Source: Acinetobacter nosocomialis NIPH 2119
GTDB taxonomy: Bacteria > Pseudomonadota > Gammaproteobacteria > Pseudomonadales > Moraxellaceae
Assembly (NCBI RefSeq): GCF_000368085.1
Contig: NZ_KB849239.1
Location: 385,556-449,555 of the forward strand
Reading direction: 5' to 3'
DNA: 64,000 bases
Below the pieces are notes generated by a model. That model did no database searches, was not told the DNA's origin, and was given only the letters and a program-made list of their open reading frames with translations. The position numbers and the translations under genes are program-made. Each line of letters opens with the position of its first letter. Positions within the stretch are counted from its first letter, which is position 1. Shown piece by piece: positions 34,577 to 44,527 of the stretch.

Positions 34577-34774
34577 TTAGCCGCCGCCAACAGCGTGAAT
34601 AATTTCGATACGGTCATGTTGAGCAATCGTAATTTGCTCTAATTTGCTTTTAGGTACGATTTGCTGATTGTGTTCAACAGCAAAACGTTTTCCTTCAAGT
34701 GCCAACTCCTGAATGAGTTGCAAAAGGTTTTGGCTAGGCGTGTCCGTTAATTCGCCATTTAAATAAATTTGCAT
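34577..34774 (-). CDS. thiS: Sulfur carrier protein ThiS
   Basis: The 65-residue ubiquitin-like carrier starts [11 protein letters not shown] and ends IIHAVGGG, with the C-terminal Gly-Gly needed for thiocarboxylate formation (one extra Gly is present, as in some ThiS). It donates sulfur to ThiG, the next gene. The internal ATG at 34774 is preferred over the frame opening at 34810, which would overlap the DUF423 gene. No TPP riboswitch is evident upstream. Confidence 0.9.
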
Positions 34775-34787
34775 GATCACATTCCGA

Positions 34788-35153
34788 TTATTTTGCGTAT
34801 TTGAAAGCATTCCAAGCCAAAACTAGCCATCCAGCAATCATTAAGGCTCCACCGATTGGCGTAATTGCGCCTAATATGCGTGGTAAACCTAATGCCATGA
34901 TATAAAGCGAACCACAAAAGAACAGAATGCCAATCTGAATAAGCAAGAAAGATAACTTGATTGGGAAATGGGGAAGAACCTTACTTAGAATACCAAGGGC
35001 TAATAGCCCAAGTGCATGATAAAAAAAGTAGTCGGTTGCAGTCTGCCACCAAGCAATTTGTTCAGGGCTCGCGTGAGCTTTAAGACCATGTGCTCCAAAA
35101 GCACCCAACATGACTGCAAAAGCAAGATTAAGGGCTGAAATGGCAATCCACAT
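34788..35153 (-). CDS. DUF423 family small membrane protein (YgdD-like)
   Basis: The 121-residue protein has four hydrophobic helices and the DUF423 signature AFGAHGLKAHASPEQIAWWQTATDYFFYHALGLL (in two parts around residues 20-52), then GGALMIAGWLVLAWNAFKY. It sits in the inner membrane; the function of the family is unknown. It lies immediately upstream of thiS, and probably shares its transcript. Confidence 0.87.
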   Translation of the reverse strand: MWIAISALNLAFAVMLGAFGAHGLKAHASPEQIAWWQTATDYFFYHALGLLALGILSKVLPHFPIKLSFLLIQIGILFFCGSLYIMALGLPRILGAITPIGGALMIAGWLVLAWNAFKYAK

Positions 35154-35227
35154 AACAAAAAACGCAACTGAATAATGAAAGGCAACGTTACCATAGAATA
35201 GGTTGGCTAAACATAGCCAGATAAAAC

Positions 35228-35248
35228 AAAAGGGCTGATCGCCCTTTT
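35228..35248 (-). terminator. Terminator after rpoH
   Basis: On the minus strand AAAAGGGC-GATCA-GCCCTTTT is followed by GTTTTAT. It lies just past the rpoH stop. Confidence 0.85.
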
Positions 35249-35262
35249 ATTTTTTATTTACT

Positions 35263-36129
35263 TTAGCTTGCTGACATAGCGACTTTAATTTTTTCCATCG
35301 CATTTTTTTCAAGCTGACGAATACGTTCTGCTGATACATTATATTCAGCAGCAAGCTCATGTAGGGTAGATTTATCATCATCTAACCAACGGCGCTGCAA
35401 AATATTACGCGAACGATCATCTAACTGGTCCATTGCATCATGTAAAGCAGATGTACTTTGCTCTTCCCAGTCTTCATTTTCAACTAAACGAGCAGGGTCG
35501 TAACGGTTATCTTCAAGATACAACGCAGGTGCTGTATGTGGAGTATCGTCGTCATCATCGCCTTGCGCTTCAAAAGCAGCATCATAAGCAGTTAAACGAC
35601 CTTCCATTTCCAAAACTTGTTCTGGAGTTACATTTAAGTCGTTAGCAATAGATTGTGCTTCTTCGAGTGTTAATTTTTTACTCGATTTTTTCAAACTACG
35701 TAAGTTAAAGAAAAGTTTACGTTGAGCTTTAGTTGTTGCAATTTTTACAATACGCCAGTTACGAATAACGTATTCATGAATCTCTGCCTTAATCCAGTGG
35801 ACGGCAAAAGATACGAGACGTACGCCCATATTTGGATCAAAACGTTTTACGGCTTTCATTAAGCCTAAGTTACCTTCTTGAATAAGGTCGCCTTGAGGGA
35901 GGCCATAACCTGCATAGCTGCGCGCAATATGAACGACAAAACGTAAATGCGACATTACCAGCATTTTTGCGGCATCAAGATCTTGGTCATAATAATAACG
36001 TTCAGCAAGTTCTTTTTCTTGCTCGGCCGTTAAAATAGGAATCTGATTGACAGTACTGATATATGCACCAAGGTTTACACCGGGCGCAGACAATGACAGG
36101 GGCATCAATTGATTGCTGCTGTCACTCAT
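35263..36129 (-). CDS. rpoH: RNA polymerase sigma-32 factor RpoH
   Basis: The 288-residue sigma factor has region 2 ([34 protein letters not shown]), the RpoH-specific box QRKLFFNLR (about residue 137), and region 4 HTH ([20 protein letters not shown]). An acidic insert with a DDDDD run lies near residue 195. It directs heat-shock transcription. It is a single gene with its own terminator. Confidence 0.95.
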   Translation of the reverse strand: MSDSSNQLMPLSLSAPGVNLGAYISTVNQIPILTAEQEKELAERYYYDQDLDAAKMLVMSHLRFVVHIARSYAGYGLPQGDLIQEGNLGLMKAVKRFDPNMGVRLVSFAVHWIKAEIHEYVIRNWRIVKIATTKAQRKLFFNLRSLKKSSKKLTLEEAQSIANDLNVTPEQVLEMEGRLTAYDAAFEAQGDDDDDTPHTAPALYLEDNRYDPARLVENEDWEEQSTSALHDAMDQLDDRSRNILQRRWLDDDKSTLHELAAEYNVSAERIRQLEKNAMEKIKVAMSAS

Positions 36130-36262
36130 GAGTTCTCCTTATAGGATAGGATGGATTAACCAATAAATTCATCTTAATTTGAATTGGCTTCATAATTAAG
36201 GAAAATTGGGTAGAAAAATGTAAAATTTTATGCAGTTTCTAATCTTATATTTTAACAAAGAA

Positions 36263-36508
36263 TCATTGAGTTTCAATTAAATAGTGAAATTCTCTTTCTG
36301 AAATCTGCGTGGTTTGACACATAAAATGATGTAAAGTGCAGTAACGCGTTACATCAATTTCACTATGCGGGTCAGATGATTTCAATAAAAATAGCTGCTT
36401 TCCTGATACTTTCTTAAGTTCACGTTTTAACATTAATAAAGGCATTGGACATGGTTGACCAAGGGCATTAATTTCAATAGGTGCTACAGCAGAAGAAGTA
36501 GTGCTCAT
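36263..36508 (-). CDS. TusA-like sulfurtransferase
   Basis: The 81-residue SirA/TusA-fold protein has the family motif INALGQPCPMPLLMLKRELK, with the persulfide-carrying Cys in CPMP (about residue 20). Such proteins relay sulfur for tRNA thiolation, molybdenum cofactor or other uses; this one is not with the tusBCD genes. It lies upstream of rpoH with a separate promoter region likely. Confidence 0.85.
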   Translation of the reverse strand: MSTTSSAVAPIEINALGQPCPMPLLMLKRELKKVSGKQLFLLKSSDPHSEIDVTRYCTLHHFMCQTTQISEREFHYLIETQ

Positions 36509-36882
36509 TCATTTTAAAAACAACTAAAAAAAATATTTTAACAAATTTTTTTACGAACTCTAGGTGTTTTATAAAAATTAAGAGCTAAAGGAATACATAA
36601 AAATTATTGTAATAAGCTGTTTAAAAAAAGAGCTAAAAATAGGGGAAATATTTGAAAAAAATTCTATTAATTGTCATAAACCCGTGTTAAGCTCGAACCG
36701 TTTTAGGAATTACCACACAGTTAAATTGTTTTAATAACCTATAACAAATGGATGTAACCGGAAATTGTTGATAGTTTTACAGAATGATTACAAGCTTTAA
36801 GATTATAAAAATTTTAAAACCTTGTTTGCTCTGCTGTTTGCAACACCGGAAGGTCCTTTTTTCATCATCTGAGGATTGACTT
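36509..36882 (+). other. 374-bp non-coding region upstream of the cold-shock gene
   Basis: This very AT-rich divergent region holds no gene. The part nearest the cold-shock gene probably is its untranslated leader. A GAGG ribosome-binding site lies at 36870-36873. No promoter or hairpin could be assigned with confidence. Confidence 0.5.
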
Positions 36883-37095
36883 ATGACAGCTCGTGAACAA
36901 GGCGTAGTAAAGTGGTTTAATGACACTAAAGGCTTTGGTTTTATTCAACGTAACGGCGGCGACGATGTATTCGTTCACTTCCGTGCAATCGTAGGTGACG
37001 GTCACCGTTCTCTACGTGACGGTCAACGTGTAGAATTTAGCGTTGTACAAGGTCAAAAAGGTTTTCAAGCTGAAAACGTTCAGCCTTTAGACTAA
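36883..37095 (+). CDS. Cold-shock domain protein (CspA family)
   Basis: The 70-residue single OB-fold protein has RNP1 KGFGFIQ and RNP2 VFVHF, plus [14 protein letters not shown]. It binds single-stranded RNA and acts as an RNA chaperone. It has a strong GAGG ribosome-binding site, a long AT-rich upstream region and its own terminator, all consistent with cold-shock-type or high-level expression. Confidence 0.93.
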   Translation: MTAREQGVVKWFNDTKGFGFIQRNGGDDVFVHFRAIVGDGHRSLRDGQRVEFSVVQGQKGFQAENVQPLD

Positions 37096-37124
37096 GACTA
37101 ATTCATCTTTTTGATGAATCATGG

Positions 37125-37155
37125 ACGCTCCAATTTTTGAATTGGGGCGTTTTTG
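37125..37155 (+). terminator. Terminator after the cold-shock gene
   Basis: ACGCTCCAAT-TTTTGA-ATTGGGGCGT (one G-T pair) is followed by TTTTG. A smaller hairpin, ATTCATC / GATGAAT, precedes it at 37101-37119. Confidence 0.85.
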
Positions 37156-37204
37156 TTTATAATGATCTTCTCATTCGAGAGATTGTTTGTTAGAGCGCGT
37201 ATTT

Positions 37205-38356
37205 ATGACATCTGGTTTTGAAACCTTGAATTTACATCCGCAACTTAAAAAGGCGATTGATGCTTTAGGGTTTACTCAAATGACCCCAATTCAGCAAAAG
37301 GTTTTAAAATATACATTAGCCGGGCACGATGCAATTGGGCGAGCACAGACAGGAACAGGTAAGACAGCTGCCTTTCTGATTAGTGTAATTAATGATTTAC
37401 TCAATAATCCGGTTAAAGAACAACGTTTCCGTGGCGAACCTCGTGCTTTAATCTTGGCACCTACTCGTGAGTTGGCCTTGCAAATTGAAAGCGATGCAAA
37501 GTTTCTCACAAAATTCTCTAATTTACATTTAGTGACCCTATTGGGTGGTGTTGATTTTGATAAGCAGAAGAAGCAACTTGATGCTAATTTTGTCGATATC
37601 ATGGTTGCTACACCAGGACGGTTAATCGATTTTGTAGAACAAAAAGAAGTCTGGCTCGATCAAATTGAATTTTTGGTAATTGATGAAGCTGACCGTTTAT
37701 TAGATATGGGCTTTATTCCTTCGGTAAAACGTATTGTTCGTTATTCACCACGTAAGGAACAACGTCAAACCCTGATGTTCTCGGCGACTTTTAGTTACGA
37801 CGTCTTAAATTTAGCAAGACAGTGGTTGTTTGAGCCTGTAACAGTTGAAATTGAGCCTGAACAAAAGACCAATAACGATGTAGAACAACGTGTTTATGTT
37901 GTAGCTAAACAAGATAAATATCGTCTTTTACAAGATATTTTACGCGAAGAACCAATTGATAAAGTCATGATCTTTGCCAACCGCCGTGATCAAGTGCGCC
38001 GTCTTTATGACCATTTGAAAAAAGATGGATATAAAGTAGGAATGCTATCTGGTGAGATTGCTCAAGATAAGCGTTTGAAAATGCTAGAGCAGTTTAAGCA
38101 AGGGAAGCATAACATCATGATTGCAACGGATGTTGCAGGTCGTGGTATTCATGTAGATGGCGTGTCGCATGTTATCAACTTCACTTTACCTGAGCAGTCT
38201 GATGACTATGTTCACCGTATTGGGCGTACAGGTCGTGCAGGTGCACAAGGTGTAAGTATTAGTTTCTTGTCTGAAGATGATGCTTTCTATTTACCAGAAA
38301 TTGAAAAAGCAATTGGTAAAAAACTACCACTTACCCGATTAGAGGGGTATTGCTAA
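37205..38356 (+). CDS. rhlB: DEAD-box ATP-dependent RNA helicase RhlB
   Basis: The 383-residue helicase has the Q motif [12 protein letters not shown], Walker [36 protein letters not shown] (FSATFSY), and the C-terminal RIGRTGRAG and [15 protein letters not shown]. The short C-terminus ending RLEGYC matches RhlB and lacks the tails of RhlE or DeaD. RhlB unwinds RNA for degradation by the RNA degradosome. A TTG at 37187 is a weaker alternative start. Confidence 0.9.
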   Translation: MTSGFETLNLHPQLKKAIDALGFTQMTPIQQKVLKYTLAGHDAIGRAQTGTGKTAAFLISVINDLLNNPVKEQRFRGEPRALILAPTRELALQIESDAKFLTKFSNLHLVTLLGGVDFDKQKKQLDANFVDIMVATPGRLIDFVEQKEVWLDQIEFLVIDEADRLLDMGFIPSVKRIVRYSPRKEQRQTLMFSATFSYDVLNLARQWLFEPVTVEIEPEQKTNNDVEQRVYVVAKQDKYRLLQDILREEPIDKVMIFANRRDQVRRLYDHLKKDGYKVGMLSGEIAQDKRLKMLEQFKQGKHNIMIATDVAGRGIHVDGVSHVINFTLPEQSDDYVHRIGRTGRAGAQGVSISFLSEDDAFYLPEIEKAIGKKLPLTRLEGYC

Positions 38357-38357
38357 T

Positions 38358-38391
38358 AAAAAAATCCCAATCAATTGATTGGGATTTTTTT
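38358..38391. terminator. Terminator between rhlB and lipoprotein gene
   Basis: AAAAAAATCCCAATC-AATT-GATTGGGATTTTTTT is a perfect 15-bp stem symmetric for both convergent genes. Confidence 0.95.
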
Positions 38392-38394
38392 CAA

Positions 38395-38775
38395 TTAATT
38401 AATTTTACAATAGAAGGTAAGAGTGGTTTGATAGTCGTCATCTTTTGCTAAAGATGCATTTTTACCAGTTAAAGTACCAATAACACCTGCAGCGGCTTCT
38501 ACCATTTGACCCGTCTTTTCACTTACTACATCTTTTAATACACCATGATAAGTGGTTTTTTCATCAACAATAACAGGAGTTGTATTCTTAGAGCACGTTT
38601 TTTGTGCGGCAGTAACTGCATTATTCTTTGCAATTAAATTAGTTTTGCCAATACCAGTCACTTCAAATTGATTATTTTCTTTTTGAATTGCTAAAGTATT
38701 TTTAGGAGCGGTAGCACAAGCACCAAGTAATAGAACAACGCCGCTCATTGCGCTCGCTAAAATTATTTTTTTCAT
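38395..38775 (-). CDS. Hypothetical lipoprotein
   Basis: The 126-residue lipoprotein has a signal peptide MKKIILASAMSGVVLLLGAC with the lipobox LLGAC (Cys near 20). The mature part contains two Cys (CSKN and the terminal FYCKIN) that could form a disulfide, and a glycine-containing middle segment AAAGVIGTLTGKNASLAKDD. No family is recognised. It is convergent with rhlB and divergent from the nitroreductase gene. Confidence 0.75.
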   Translation of the reverse strand: MKKIILASAMSGVVLLLGACATAPKNTLAIQKENNQFEVTGIGKTNLIAKNNAVTAAQKTCSKNTTPVIVDEKTTYHGVLKDVVSEKTGQMVEAAAGVIGTLTGKNASLAKDDDYQTTLTFYCKIN

Positions 38776-38978
38776 GATTCACCTAAGTTAATCGCTAAAA
38801 GACATAGCTATTTGAACATAAGTTTTCTATTTGATTTTGAATACGTTGTATGAGTTTTGAAGTTTTGTATTAAAAAATGTCAAACTATAAGTTCACTAAG
38901 TTTATAGGCTAGATTCCATGGTGGATTAACGGTAGATTATGCTAATCTATTTCGAATTTTTGAGTTAGATCAATATTA

Positions 38979-39554
38979 ATGACGGATTCAGTAATACAAA
39001 TAATTCACCAAAATATTCATCAGCGTCAGTCTATTGGCCAATTAGTTGAGCCAGCTCCAAACTCAGATCAATTAGAGTTGGCTTTTCAGGCTGCTTTAAC
39101 TGCTCCAGATCATCATAGGCTTAAGCCAACACGCTTTGTCGTTATTTCTGGTGAACAACGTGCTGCTTTTGGTGAGGTTCTAGCAAAAGCATTGGTTGAT
39201 TTAGGAGAATCTGACCCCGCTCAGCTGGAACGTGTTAAGCAACATCCTTTTCGTGCTCCGCTACTGATTTTAGCTCTTACACAGTTACAAGATCATCCAA
39301 AAGTGCCACATTTTGAGCAAATCTTAAGTACTGGTGCGGCAGTACAAAATCTTTTGTTGTCTTTGCAAGCTCAGGGGTTTTCAACTATGTGGCGTAGTGG
39401 TGCTGTTGTTGAATCAACTTGGTTAAAACAGCATTTAGGTCTGCAACCGCATGATTTAATTTCAGGTATTATTTACGTTGGCACAGCAGCTAAAGCAATT
39501 GCACCGCGTGCAGATATTGAAAGTAAAGAATTCGTAAAAGTTTGGCAGGCTTAA
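38979..39554 (+). CDS. Nitroreductase family protein (YdjA-like)
   Basis: The 191-residue FMN-dependent oxidoreductase of the nitroreductase fold has RQSIGQLVEPAPNSDQLELA, APDHHRLKPTRFVV and STGAAVQNLLLSLQAQGFSTMWRSG. These features resemble the small YdjA group, which form homodimers reducing nitro compounds or quinones. The physiological substrate is unknown. It is 34 bp upstream of gpsA, so the two may be co-transcribed. Confidence 0.87.
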   Translation: MTDSVIQIIHQNIHQRQSIGQLVEPAPNSDQLELAFQAALTAPDHHRLKPTRFVVISGEQRAAFGEVLAKALVDLGESDPAQLERVKQHPFRAPLLILALTQLQDHPKVPHFEQILSTGAAVQNLLLSLQAQGFSTMWRSGAVVESTWLKQHLGLQPHDLISGIIYVGTAAKAIAPRADIESKEFVKVWQA

Positions 39555-39588
39555 GCGTCTGTAAAAGTAAGAAATAGGATAATAAAGC

Positions 39589-40662
39589 ATGGCTGAATTT
39601 AAGTTTACAGATTTGGTGGAACCTGTTGCGGTCGATAAAAAAACGGCACTACGTATTACCGTTTTAGGGGGCGGTAGCTTTGGTACAGCCATGGCGAATT
39701 TAGCTGCTCGTAATGGCTGCGATACCATGATCTGGATTCGTGATGCCGAAACAGCAGAAGAAATTAATAAAACCCATATTAATAAACGTTATTTACCAGA
39801 CTTCACTTTAGAATCTTCACTACGTGCTGTGTCTGATCTTGAGCAAGCGGTATGTGACCGAGATATTATTTTAGTTGCAATTCCTAGCCATTCTTTCCGC
39901 GATGTCTTAAAACAAATTGCTCCTTATATTACTGCACAAGCAGTTGTATCTTTAACCAAAGGTGTTGAAGCTAAAACATTTAGTTTTATGAGCGATATTA
40001 TTCGTGAAGAACTACCAGAAGTTCCCTATGGTGTATTGTCAGGTCCAAACCTTGCCAAAGAAATTATGGCAGGTATGCCATCTGGTACAGTGATTGCTAG
40101 TGATTCTGATCTCGTCCGTTATGCCGTGCAGCATGCGCTTCATAGTGCGTTATTCCGTGTTTTTGGTAGCGATGATGTGCATGGAGTTGAGTTGGGCGGT
40201 GCACTTAAGAATATTTATGCAGTCGCGATGGGAATTGGGGCTGCATATAAAATTGGTGAAAATACCAAAAGTATGATTTTAACGCGTGCTTTGGCTGAAA
40301 TGAGCCGTTTCGCGGTAAAGCAGGGCGCAAACCCGCTTACATTTTTAGGTTTGTCTGGTGTGGGTGATTTATTTGCGACATGTAATAGTCCATTGAGCCG
40401 TAATTATCAAATCGGATATGCATTAGGTTCTGGCAAGACACTTGATCAAGCAAGTAAAGAATTGGGGCAAACTGCTGAAGGTATTAATACAATTGTCCAA
40501 GTGCGTGGTAAAGCACAAGAACTAGATGTATATATGCCAATTACCAATGCTTTATATGAAGTCATTTTTGAAGGTGCTCCACCATTAAATATTGCACTTT
40601 CTCTTATGAAAAATGGTCATCGTAGTGATGTGGAGTTTGTTTTACCTCATCATGAAGTCTGA
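39589..40662 (+). CDS. gpsA: Glycerol-3-phosphate dehydrogenase [NAD(P)+]
   Basis: The 357-residue enzyme has the Rossmann motif VLGGGSFGTAMANLAARNG, IPSHSFRDVL, SLTKGVE, VLSGPNLAKEIMAGMPSG, ALKNIYAVAMG and GLSGVGDLFATCNSPLSRNY, all GpsA signatures. It reduces dihydroxyacetone phosphate to sn-glycerol 3-phosphate for phospholipid synthesis. The N-terminus is slightly extended (about 20 residues before the Rossmann strand). Confidence 0.95.
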   Translation: MAEFKFTDLVEPVAVDKKTALRITVLGGGSFGTAMANLAARNGCDTMIWIRDAETAEEINKTHINKRYLPDFTLESSLRAVSDLEQAVCDRDIILVAIPSHSFRDVLKQIAPYITAQAVVSLTKGVEAKTFSFMSDIIREELPEVPYGVLSGPNLAKEIMAGMPSGTVIASDSDLVRYAVQHALHSALFRVFGSDDVHGVELGGALKNIYAVAMGIGAAYKIGENTKSMILTRALAEMSRFAVKQGANPLTFLGLSGVGDLFATCNSPLSRNYQIGYALGSGKTLDQASKELGQTAEGINTIVQVRGKAQELDVYMPITNALYEVIFEGAPPLNIALSLMKNGHRSDVEFVLPHHEV

Positions 40663-40717
40663 CGAATAAATGTCATAAATTGTGGTTATAATGCAGAATT
40701 ATTAACAAGGAAATTTT

Positions 40718-41173
40718 ATGCAACTGACATTAGTTCGTCATGGGGAAGCTGCTCCACCAGTTAATGGTAATGATATTAAACGTCCCCTTACTGCGCGTGG
40801 ACATGCACAGGCTGAGCAAACAGCAACATTTTTAAAAGACATTGTAAAACCGGATATTTTTGTTGTTAGTCCTTTGTTGCGTGCTCAAGAAACATTGGCG
40901 CATATCCAGACTTATTTTAAAGATGTGCCAGTGCTGTTATGCGATAAGATTAAGCCAGATGATGATGCAAAAGAAGCAGTTGAATGGTTGTCTCAAATTC
41001 CTTATGAGTCGATTGTAGTGGTTTGCCATATGAATGTAATAGGTCATATTGCAGAGTTACTTACTCATGAAAATTTCAATCCATTTGCGCTTGCTGAAGC
41101 TAGAATTTATGATCAAGCTGTTATTGCAAATGGTTTATCAACACAAAAAAATAGTTTTATACCCACAATATAA
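40718..41173 (+). CDS. sixA: Phosphohistidine phosphatase SixA
   Basis: The 151-residue histidine phosphatase has the catalytic RHG (LTLVRHGEAAPP, residues 7-9) and a second His in VVVCHMNVIGHIAEL. It removes phosphate from histidine in phosphorelay or PTS-type proteins. An extended TATAAT (40687-40692) lies upstream. It sits between gpsA and gspL. Confidence 0.9.
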   Translation: MQLTLVRHGEAAPPVNGNDIKRPLTARGHAQAEQTATFLKDIVKPDIFVVSPLLRAQETLAHIQTYFKDVPVLLCDKIKPDDDAKEAVEWLSQIPYESIVVVCHMNVIGHIAELLTHENFNPFALAEARIYDQAVIANGLSTQKNSFIPTI

Positions 41174-41195
41174 TTAAAAAGGTTATTTCGCCAAC

Positions 41196-42335
41196 ATGCT
41201 GTATATATGGATGCCTGAAACCAATGGAATATGGCATTGGTCTAACGGAGAGAGCTGGTTGCAGGCTGCGAGTCTCGATCAATTAATACAAGACTTGCAA
41301 ATACATCAGGGAAAAGAAGCTACGGTTTTTTTTCCGAGTCGTCATGCACAAATGCTTCAGCAAACTATGGCGAAGTCCCACTATAAACAACTGGGGGCTG
41401 ATGGGGTTAAATATCTACTTGAAGAGTTTGTGACTTTACCGATTGATCATATGAAAGTGGTTCACCATTTTCATGCCGATCAGTTAATTGTCTTGGGCGT
41501 TGCTCAAGGAATGGTTGAGACATGGCAACATTCTTTGGCTTTATTGCCAACCAAACTTGTTTCCTTGCTACCAGATTTTCTAATATTGCCAGAGCCGCAA
41601 ACCGAGCAAGTTATTCTGTGTAATATTCATCACCAACTTTTGGTGCGTGAAAATAAATGGTTGGGTAATTCAATTGATGATTTGGGTCTTTTTTTAGAAT
41701 TTCAGTCAGCTGAAAAACATTATCAATATAGTGGTTTAACACCAGAGCAACTGGAAAGTTTAGAGGCCGCTTCAAGTGCAGAACAACGTTCTGAGTTCGT
41801 TTATCAATTTCAACCATTAGATAAAACTAAGCAGCATCCTTTTAATGTTTTACCAAAATCAAAAGGTCAGGAGCGTACTTTTTCTGGTTATTGGAAGGCA
41901 TGTGCTGCCGTTATTTTAGCAATTATTGTAGTTCAGTTTAGCTATGATTTATTGCGTTGGGTCAAATTGAAAAAAGTAGCAAATCTAACTGCTGACCAGA
42001 CAATTGAACAATATAAATACTGGTTTGGACCATCTAGTCGTGTGACTGAACAAAATATAAAAGGTCAATTTGAAAGTCATTTAAGAATGAGTCAGCAAGG
42101 TGATACACAAGCACTTTCTTTGTTAAGCCGTGTTGGACCTATTTTAATGCAAAGACAGATTTTGGCTCAGCAACTTAATTATGATGCTTCAATTTTAACG
42201 ATGGCATTAAAAGCAAAATCGGCAGATGATTTACAAGCTTTGACACAACAATTAAATCAGCAAGGATTTAAAGCTGAGCTAGGTAATGTCCAAGCAAATG
42301 GTGGTGGGGCAATTGGGGTGGTGAAAATACAATAA
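41196..42335 (+). CDS. gspL: Type II secretion system protein GspL
   Basis: The 379-residue protein has the GspL layout: a cytoplasmic actin-like domain (about 1-215), one transmembrane helix (about 230-250, ACAAVILAIIVVQFSYDLL), and a periplasmic ferredoxin-like domain at the C-terminus (about 305-379). GspL docks the secretion ATPase at the inner membrane and pairs with GspM, encoded next with a 1-bp overlap. The rest of the T2SS is not here, except possibly the ATPase gene at 5811. Confidence 0.88.
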   Translation: MLYIWMPETNGIWHWSNGESWLQAASLDQLIQDLQIHQGKEATVFFPSRHAQMLQQTMAKSHYKQLGADGVKYLLEEFVTLPIDHMKVVHHFHADQLIVLGVAQGMVETWQHSLALLPTKLVSLLPDFLILPEPQTEQVILCNIHHQLLVRENKWLGNSIDDLGLFLEFQSAEKHYQYSGLTPEQLESLEAASSAEQRSEFVYQFQPLDKTKQHPFNVLPKSKGQERTFSGYWKACAAVILAIIVVQFSYDLLRWVKLKKVANLTADQTIEQYKYWFGPSSRVTEQNIKGQFESHLRMSQQGDTQALSLLSRVGPILMQRQILAQQLNYDASILTMALKAKSADDLQALTQQLNQQGFKAELGNVQANGGGAIGVVKIQ

Positions 42336-42814
42336 TGAAAATGTTAGCTCAATTGCAGAATCGTTTTGATCAGTGGATTGAAAAAGTTGTTCAATACCTA
42401 GATCGTTTAACTGTCCGTGAACGCGTTATGGTGGTCTTTACTACAATTTTTGTGGTAGTGGCTATTGTTGGGTCTTCACTTTGGAAAATGCATTCCTTGG
42501 CAGAACAACAGCAAAAACGCTTAAATGATTTAAAAGATCTGATGGTGTGGATGCAAAGTAATGCAGTTACTATGAAGCCTGCAAATGAGCTTGAACTTGA
42601 TAAGTCTGGAAAAATACAAAGGGTGGCTCAACAGCAAGGTTTAACTGTGACTTCTCAGCAAAATGGAGAGCAGTTACAAATTGTTGTAACGCATCAGAAT
42701 TATGCAATTTTAGCTAACTTTTTAACACAACTTGCACAGATGGGTCTTAGTATTCAGAAGATGGAAATGGTTTCAAGCGAAGGTCAGATTAAATTAACAG
42801 CGACAGTTCAATAA
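42335..42814 (+). CDS. gspM: Type II secretion system protein GspM
   Basis: The 159-residue bitopic protein has a short cytoplasmic N-terminus, one transmembrane helix (about 31-47, VVFTTIFVVVAIVGSSL) after the family motif LTVRERVMV, and a periplasmic ferredoxin-like domain (about 85-159). It partners GspL in the inner-membrane platform. Its ATG overlaps the gspL stop (TAATG), indicating coupling. Confidence 0.88.
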   Translation: MKMLAQLQNRFDQWIEKVVQYLDRLTVRERVMVVFTTIFVVVAIVGSSLWKMHSLAEQQQKRLNDLKDLMVWMQSNAVTMKPANELELDKSGKIQRVAQQQGLTVTSQQNGEQLQIVVTHQNYAILANFLTQLAQMGLSIQKMEMVSSEGQIKLTATVQ

Positions 42815-42903
42815 CATATCAAAATATGCTTATGTCAAGCATGGTGTTTTGTGCTGCCTGTGCCTATAATATGCGTACCTAAAATCAGTAGACTGTGATT
42901 GGT

Positions 42904-43908
42904 ATGTTATATTCACTTGCTCGCCCGATGTTGTTTAGTTTAGCACCAGAGCGTGCCCATGAATTAACATTATCCATGCTTGATAAAGCGCATAAGCTAG
43001 GCATGATGCGTCAGGCCGTAGAAGCAAAACCTACTACATGTATGGGAATCGAGTTTCCTAATCCGGTAGGTTTGGCAGCTGGTCTAGATAAAAATGGTGC
43101 TCATATTGATGCATTAGCTGGATTAGGTTTCGGTTTCATTGAAATTGGTACAATTACACCTCGTCCGCAATCGGGTAATCCGAAACCACGTTTATTTCGT
43201 ATTCCTGAAGCTAAAGCCATTATTAACCGTATGGGTTTTAATAATGATGGTGTTGATAAACTTATTGAAAATGTTAAAGCTTCAAAGTTTAGAGGCATTT
43301 TAGGAATCAATATTGGTAAAAATGCCGATACGCCTGTCGAAAAAGCAGTTGATGATTACTTAATTTGTCTTGAGAAAGTTTATAACTACGCTTCATATAT
43401 TACTGTCAATATTTCATCACCGAATACTAAAAACTTACGTAGTTTACAAAGTGGTGATGCGTTAACTGAATTACTGCAAACCTTAAAAGCGCGTCAACTT
43501 GAGTTGGCTGAGCAATATAACCATTATGTTCCTCTAGTACTTAAAGTTGCTCCGGATTTAACAGCTGAAGATGTTGAGTTTATCTCTGCTCAATTATTAG
43601 ATTTTAAAATTGATGGTCTTATTGTGACCAATACCACTTTGTCGAGAGAAGGGGTGGAAAACCTGCCTTACGGTAATGAGTCAGGCGGTTTGTCAGGCGC
43701 ACCTGTATTTGAAAAAAGTACAGAGTGTTTACGTTTATTTGCTCAATCATTGAAAGGACAAATTCCTTTAATCGGTGTGGGTGGTATTTTGTCTGGTGAG
43801 CAAGCTTTAGCAAAACAACAAGCTGGAGCAACACTTGTTCAAATTTATAGTGGTCTAATCTATACGGGACCAACGCTTGTAAAGCAATGTGTTGAAGCTA
43901 TGACCTAA
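42904..43908 (+). CDS. pyrD: Dihydroorotate dehydrogenase (quinone), class 2
   Basis: The 334-residue enzyme has an N-terminal membrane-associating helix ([20 protein letters not shown]), [25 protein letters not shown], the class 2 catalytic Ser in [20 protein letters not shown] and [12 protein letters not shown]. It oxidises dihydroorotate with ubiquinone in pyrimidine synthesis. The ATG at 42904 is preferred to a GTG three codons earlier. It is followed after 6 bp by cvpA. Confidence 0.95.
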   Translation: MLYSLARPMLFSLAPERAHELTLSMLDKAHKLGMMRQAVEAKPTTCMGIEFPNPVGLAAGLDKNGAHIDALAGLGFGFIEIGTITPRPQSGNPKPRLFRIPEAKAIINRMGFNNDGVDKLIENVKASKFRGILGINIGKNADTPVEKAVDDYLICLEKVYNYASYITVNISSPNTKNLRSLQSGDALTELLQTLKARQLELAEQYNHYVPLVLKVAPDLTAEDVEFISAQLLDFKIDGLIVTNTTLSREGVENLPYGNESGGLSGAPVFEKSTECLRLFAQSLKGQIPLIGVGGILSGEQALAKQQAGATLVQIYSGLIYTGPTLVKQCVEAMT

Positions 43909-43914
43909 TTGAAC

Positions 43915-44502
43915 ATGAACACTATTGATATCATCATTCTAATACTTTTGCTCATTGGGGGGCTAAACGGTTTGCGACAAGGATTTATAAAAGCCTTTGC
44001 GAACTTGGTAGGATGGATTTTTGCATTAATTATGGGTGCAAAATATGCTGTTCTTCTAGCTCCGTCAATGTCGGGTTTAAGTCAGGATCCGGTGGTTCAA
44101 AAGATTGCAGCTTTTGCATTTATTGCACTCATTATTATTGTTTTAACTTGGATCGTCACCGCATTTTTAAATGGCCTCTTGAAAAGTTTAAAATTGGGGC
44201 CATTAAATCGTTTAGCAGGTGGTGCTTTTGGTTCGTTGAAGGGTTTATTGGTTGTTCTTATTACTATGCAAGGTGTTGGACCTTGGGTAGAAAGTTCACC
44301 TCATTGGAAGCAATCCAAATTTATCCAGTTTTTATTGCCTTACGCACCTTTAGCCACGGAGCTTTCTAAAGGGGCAGCAAGTGAGGCTTTTCATCAGATA
44401 ACATCTGGAGGCGGTGTATCTCGCACTTCTCCAAAACCAATGGACGAGCCGGAAGAACCAGAAATCCGGCCCGACCATTCAACAAAGAATCCTTTTTATT
44501 AA
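43915..44502 (+). CDS. cvpA: CvpA family inner membrane protein
   Basis: The protein of about 195 residues has four hydrophobic helices and the CvpA pattern TIDIIILILLLIGGLNGLRQGFIK (in two blocks) plus FAFIALIIIVLTWIVTAFLN. CvpA is needed for colicin V production and bile-salt tolerance in enterobacteria. It lies directly upstream of purF, as in E. coli. The proline- and glutamate-rich tail is about 35 residues. Confidence 0.88.
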   Translation: MNTIDIIILILLLIGGLNGLRQGFIKAFANLVGWIFALIMGAKYAVLLAPSMSGLSQDPVVQKIAAFAFIALIIIVLTWIVTAFLNGLLKSLKLGPLNRLAGGAFGSLKGLLVVLITMQGVGPWVESSPHWKQSKFIQFLLPYAPLATELSKGAASEAFHQITSGGGVSRTSPKPMDEPEEPEIRPDHSTKNPFY

Positions 44503-44527
44503 TTCCTAGCTTGTCTGCGAGGTTGCT

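Noticed and set aside
34775..35262. TPP riboswitch in front of the thiS-thiG operon
   Set aside because: The upstream sequence is occupied by the DUF423 gene and shows no thi-box conserved bases.
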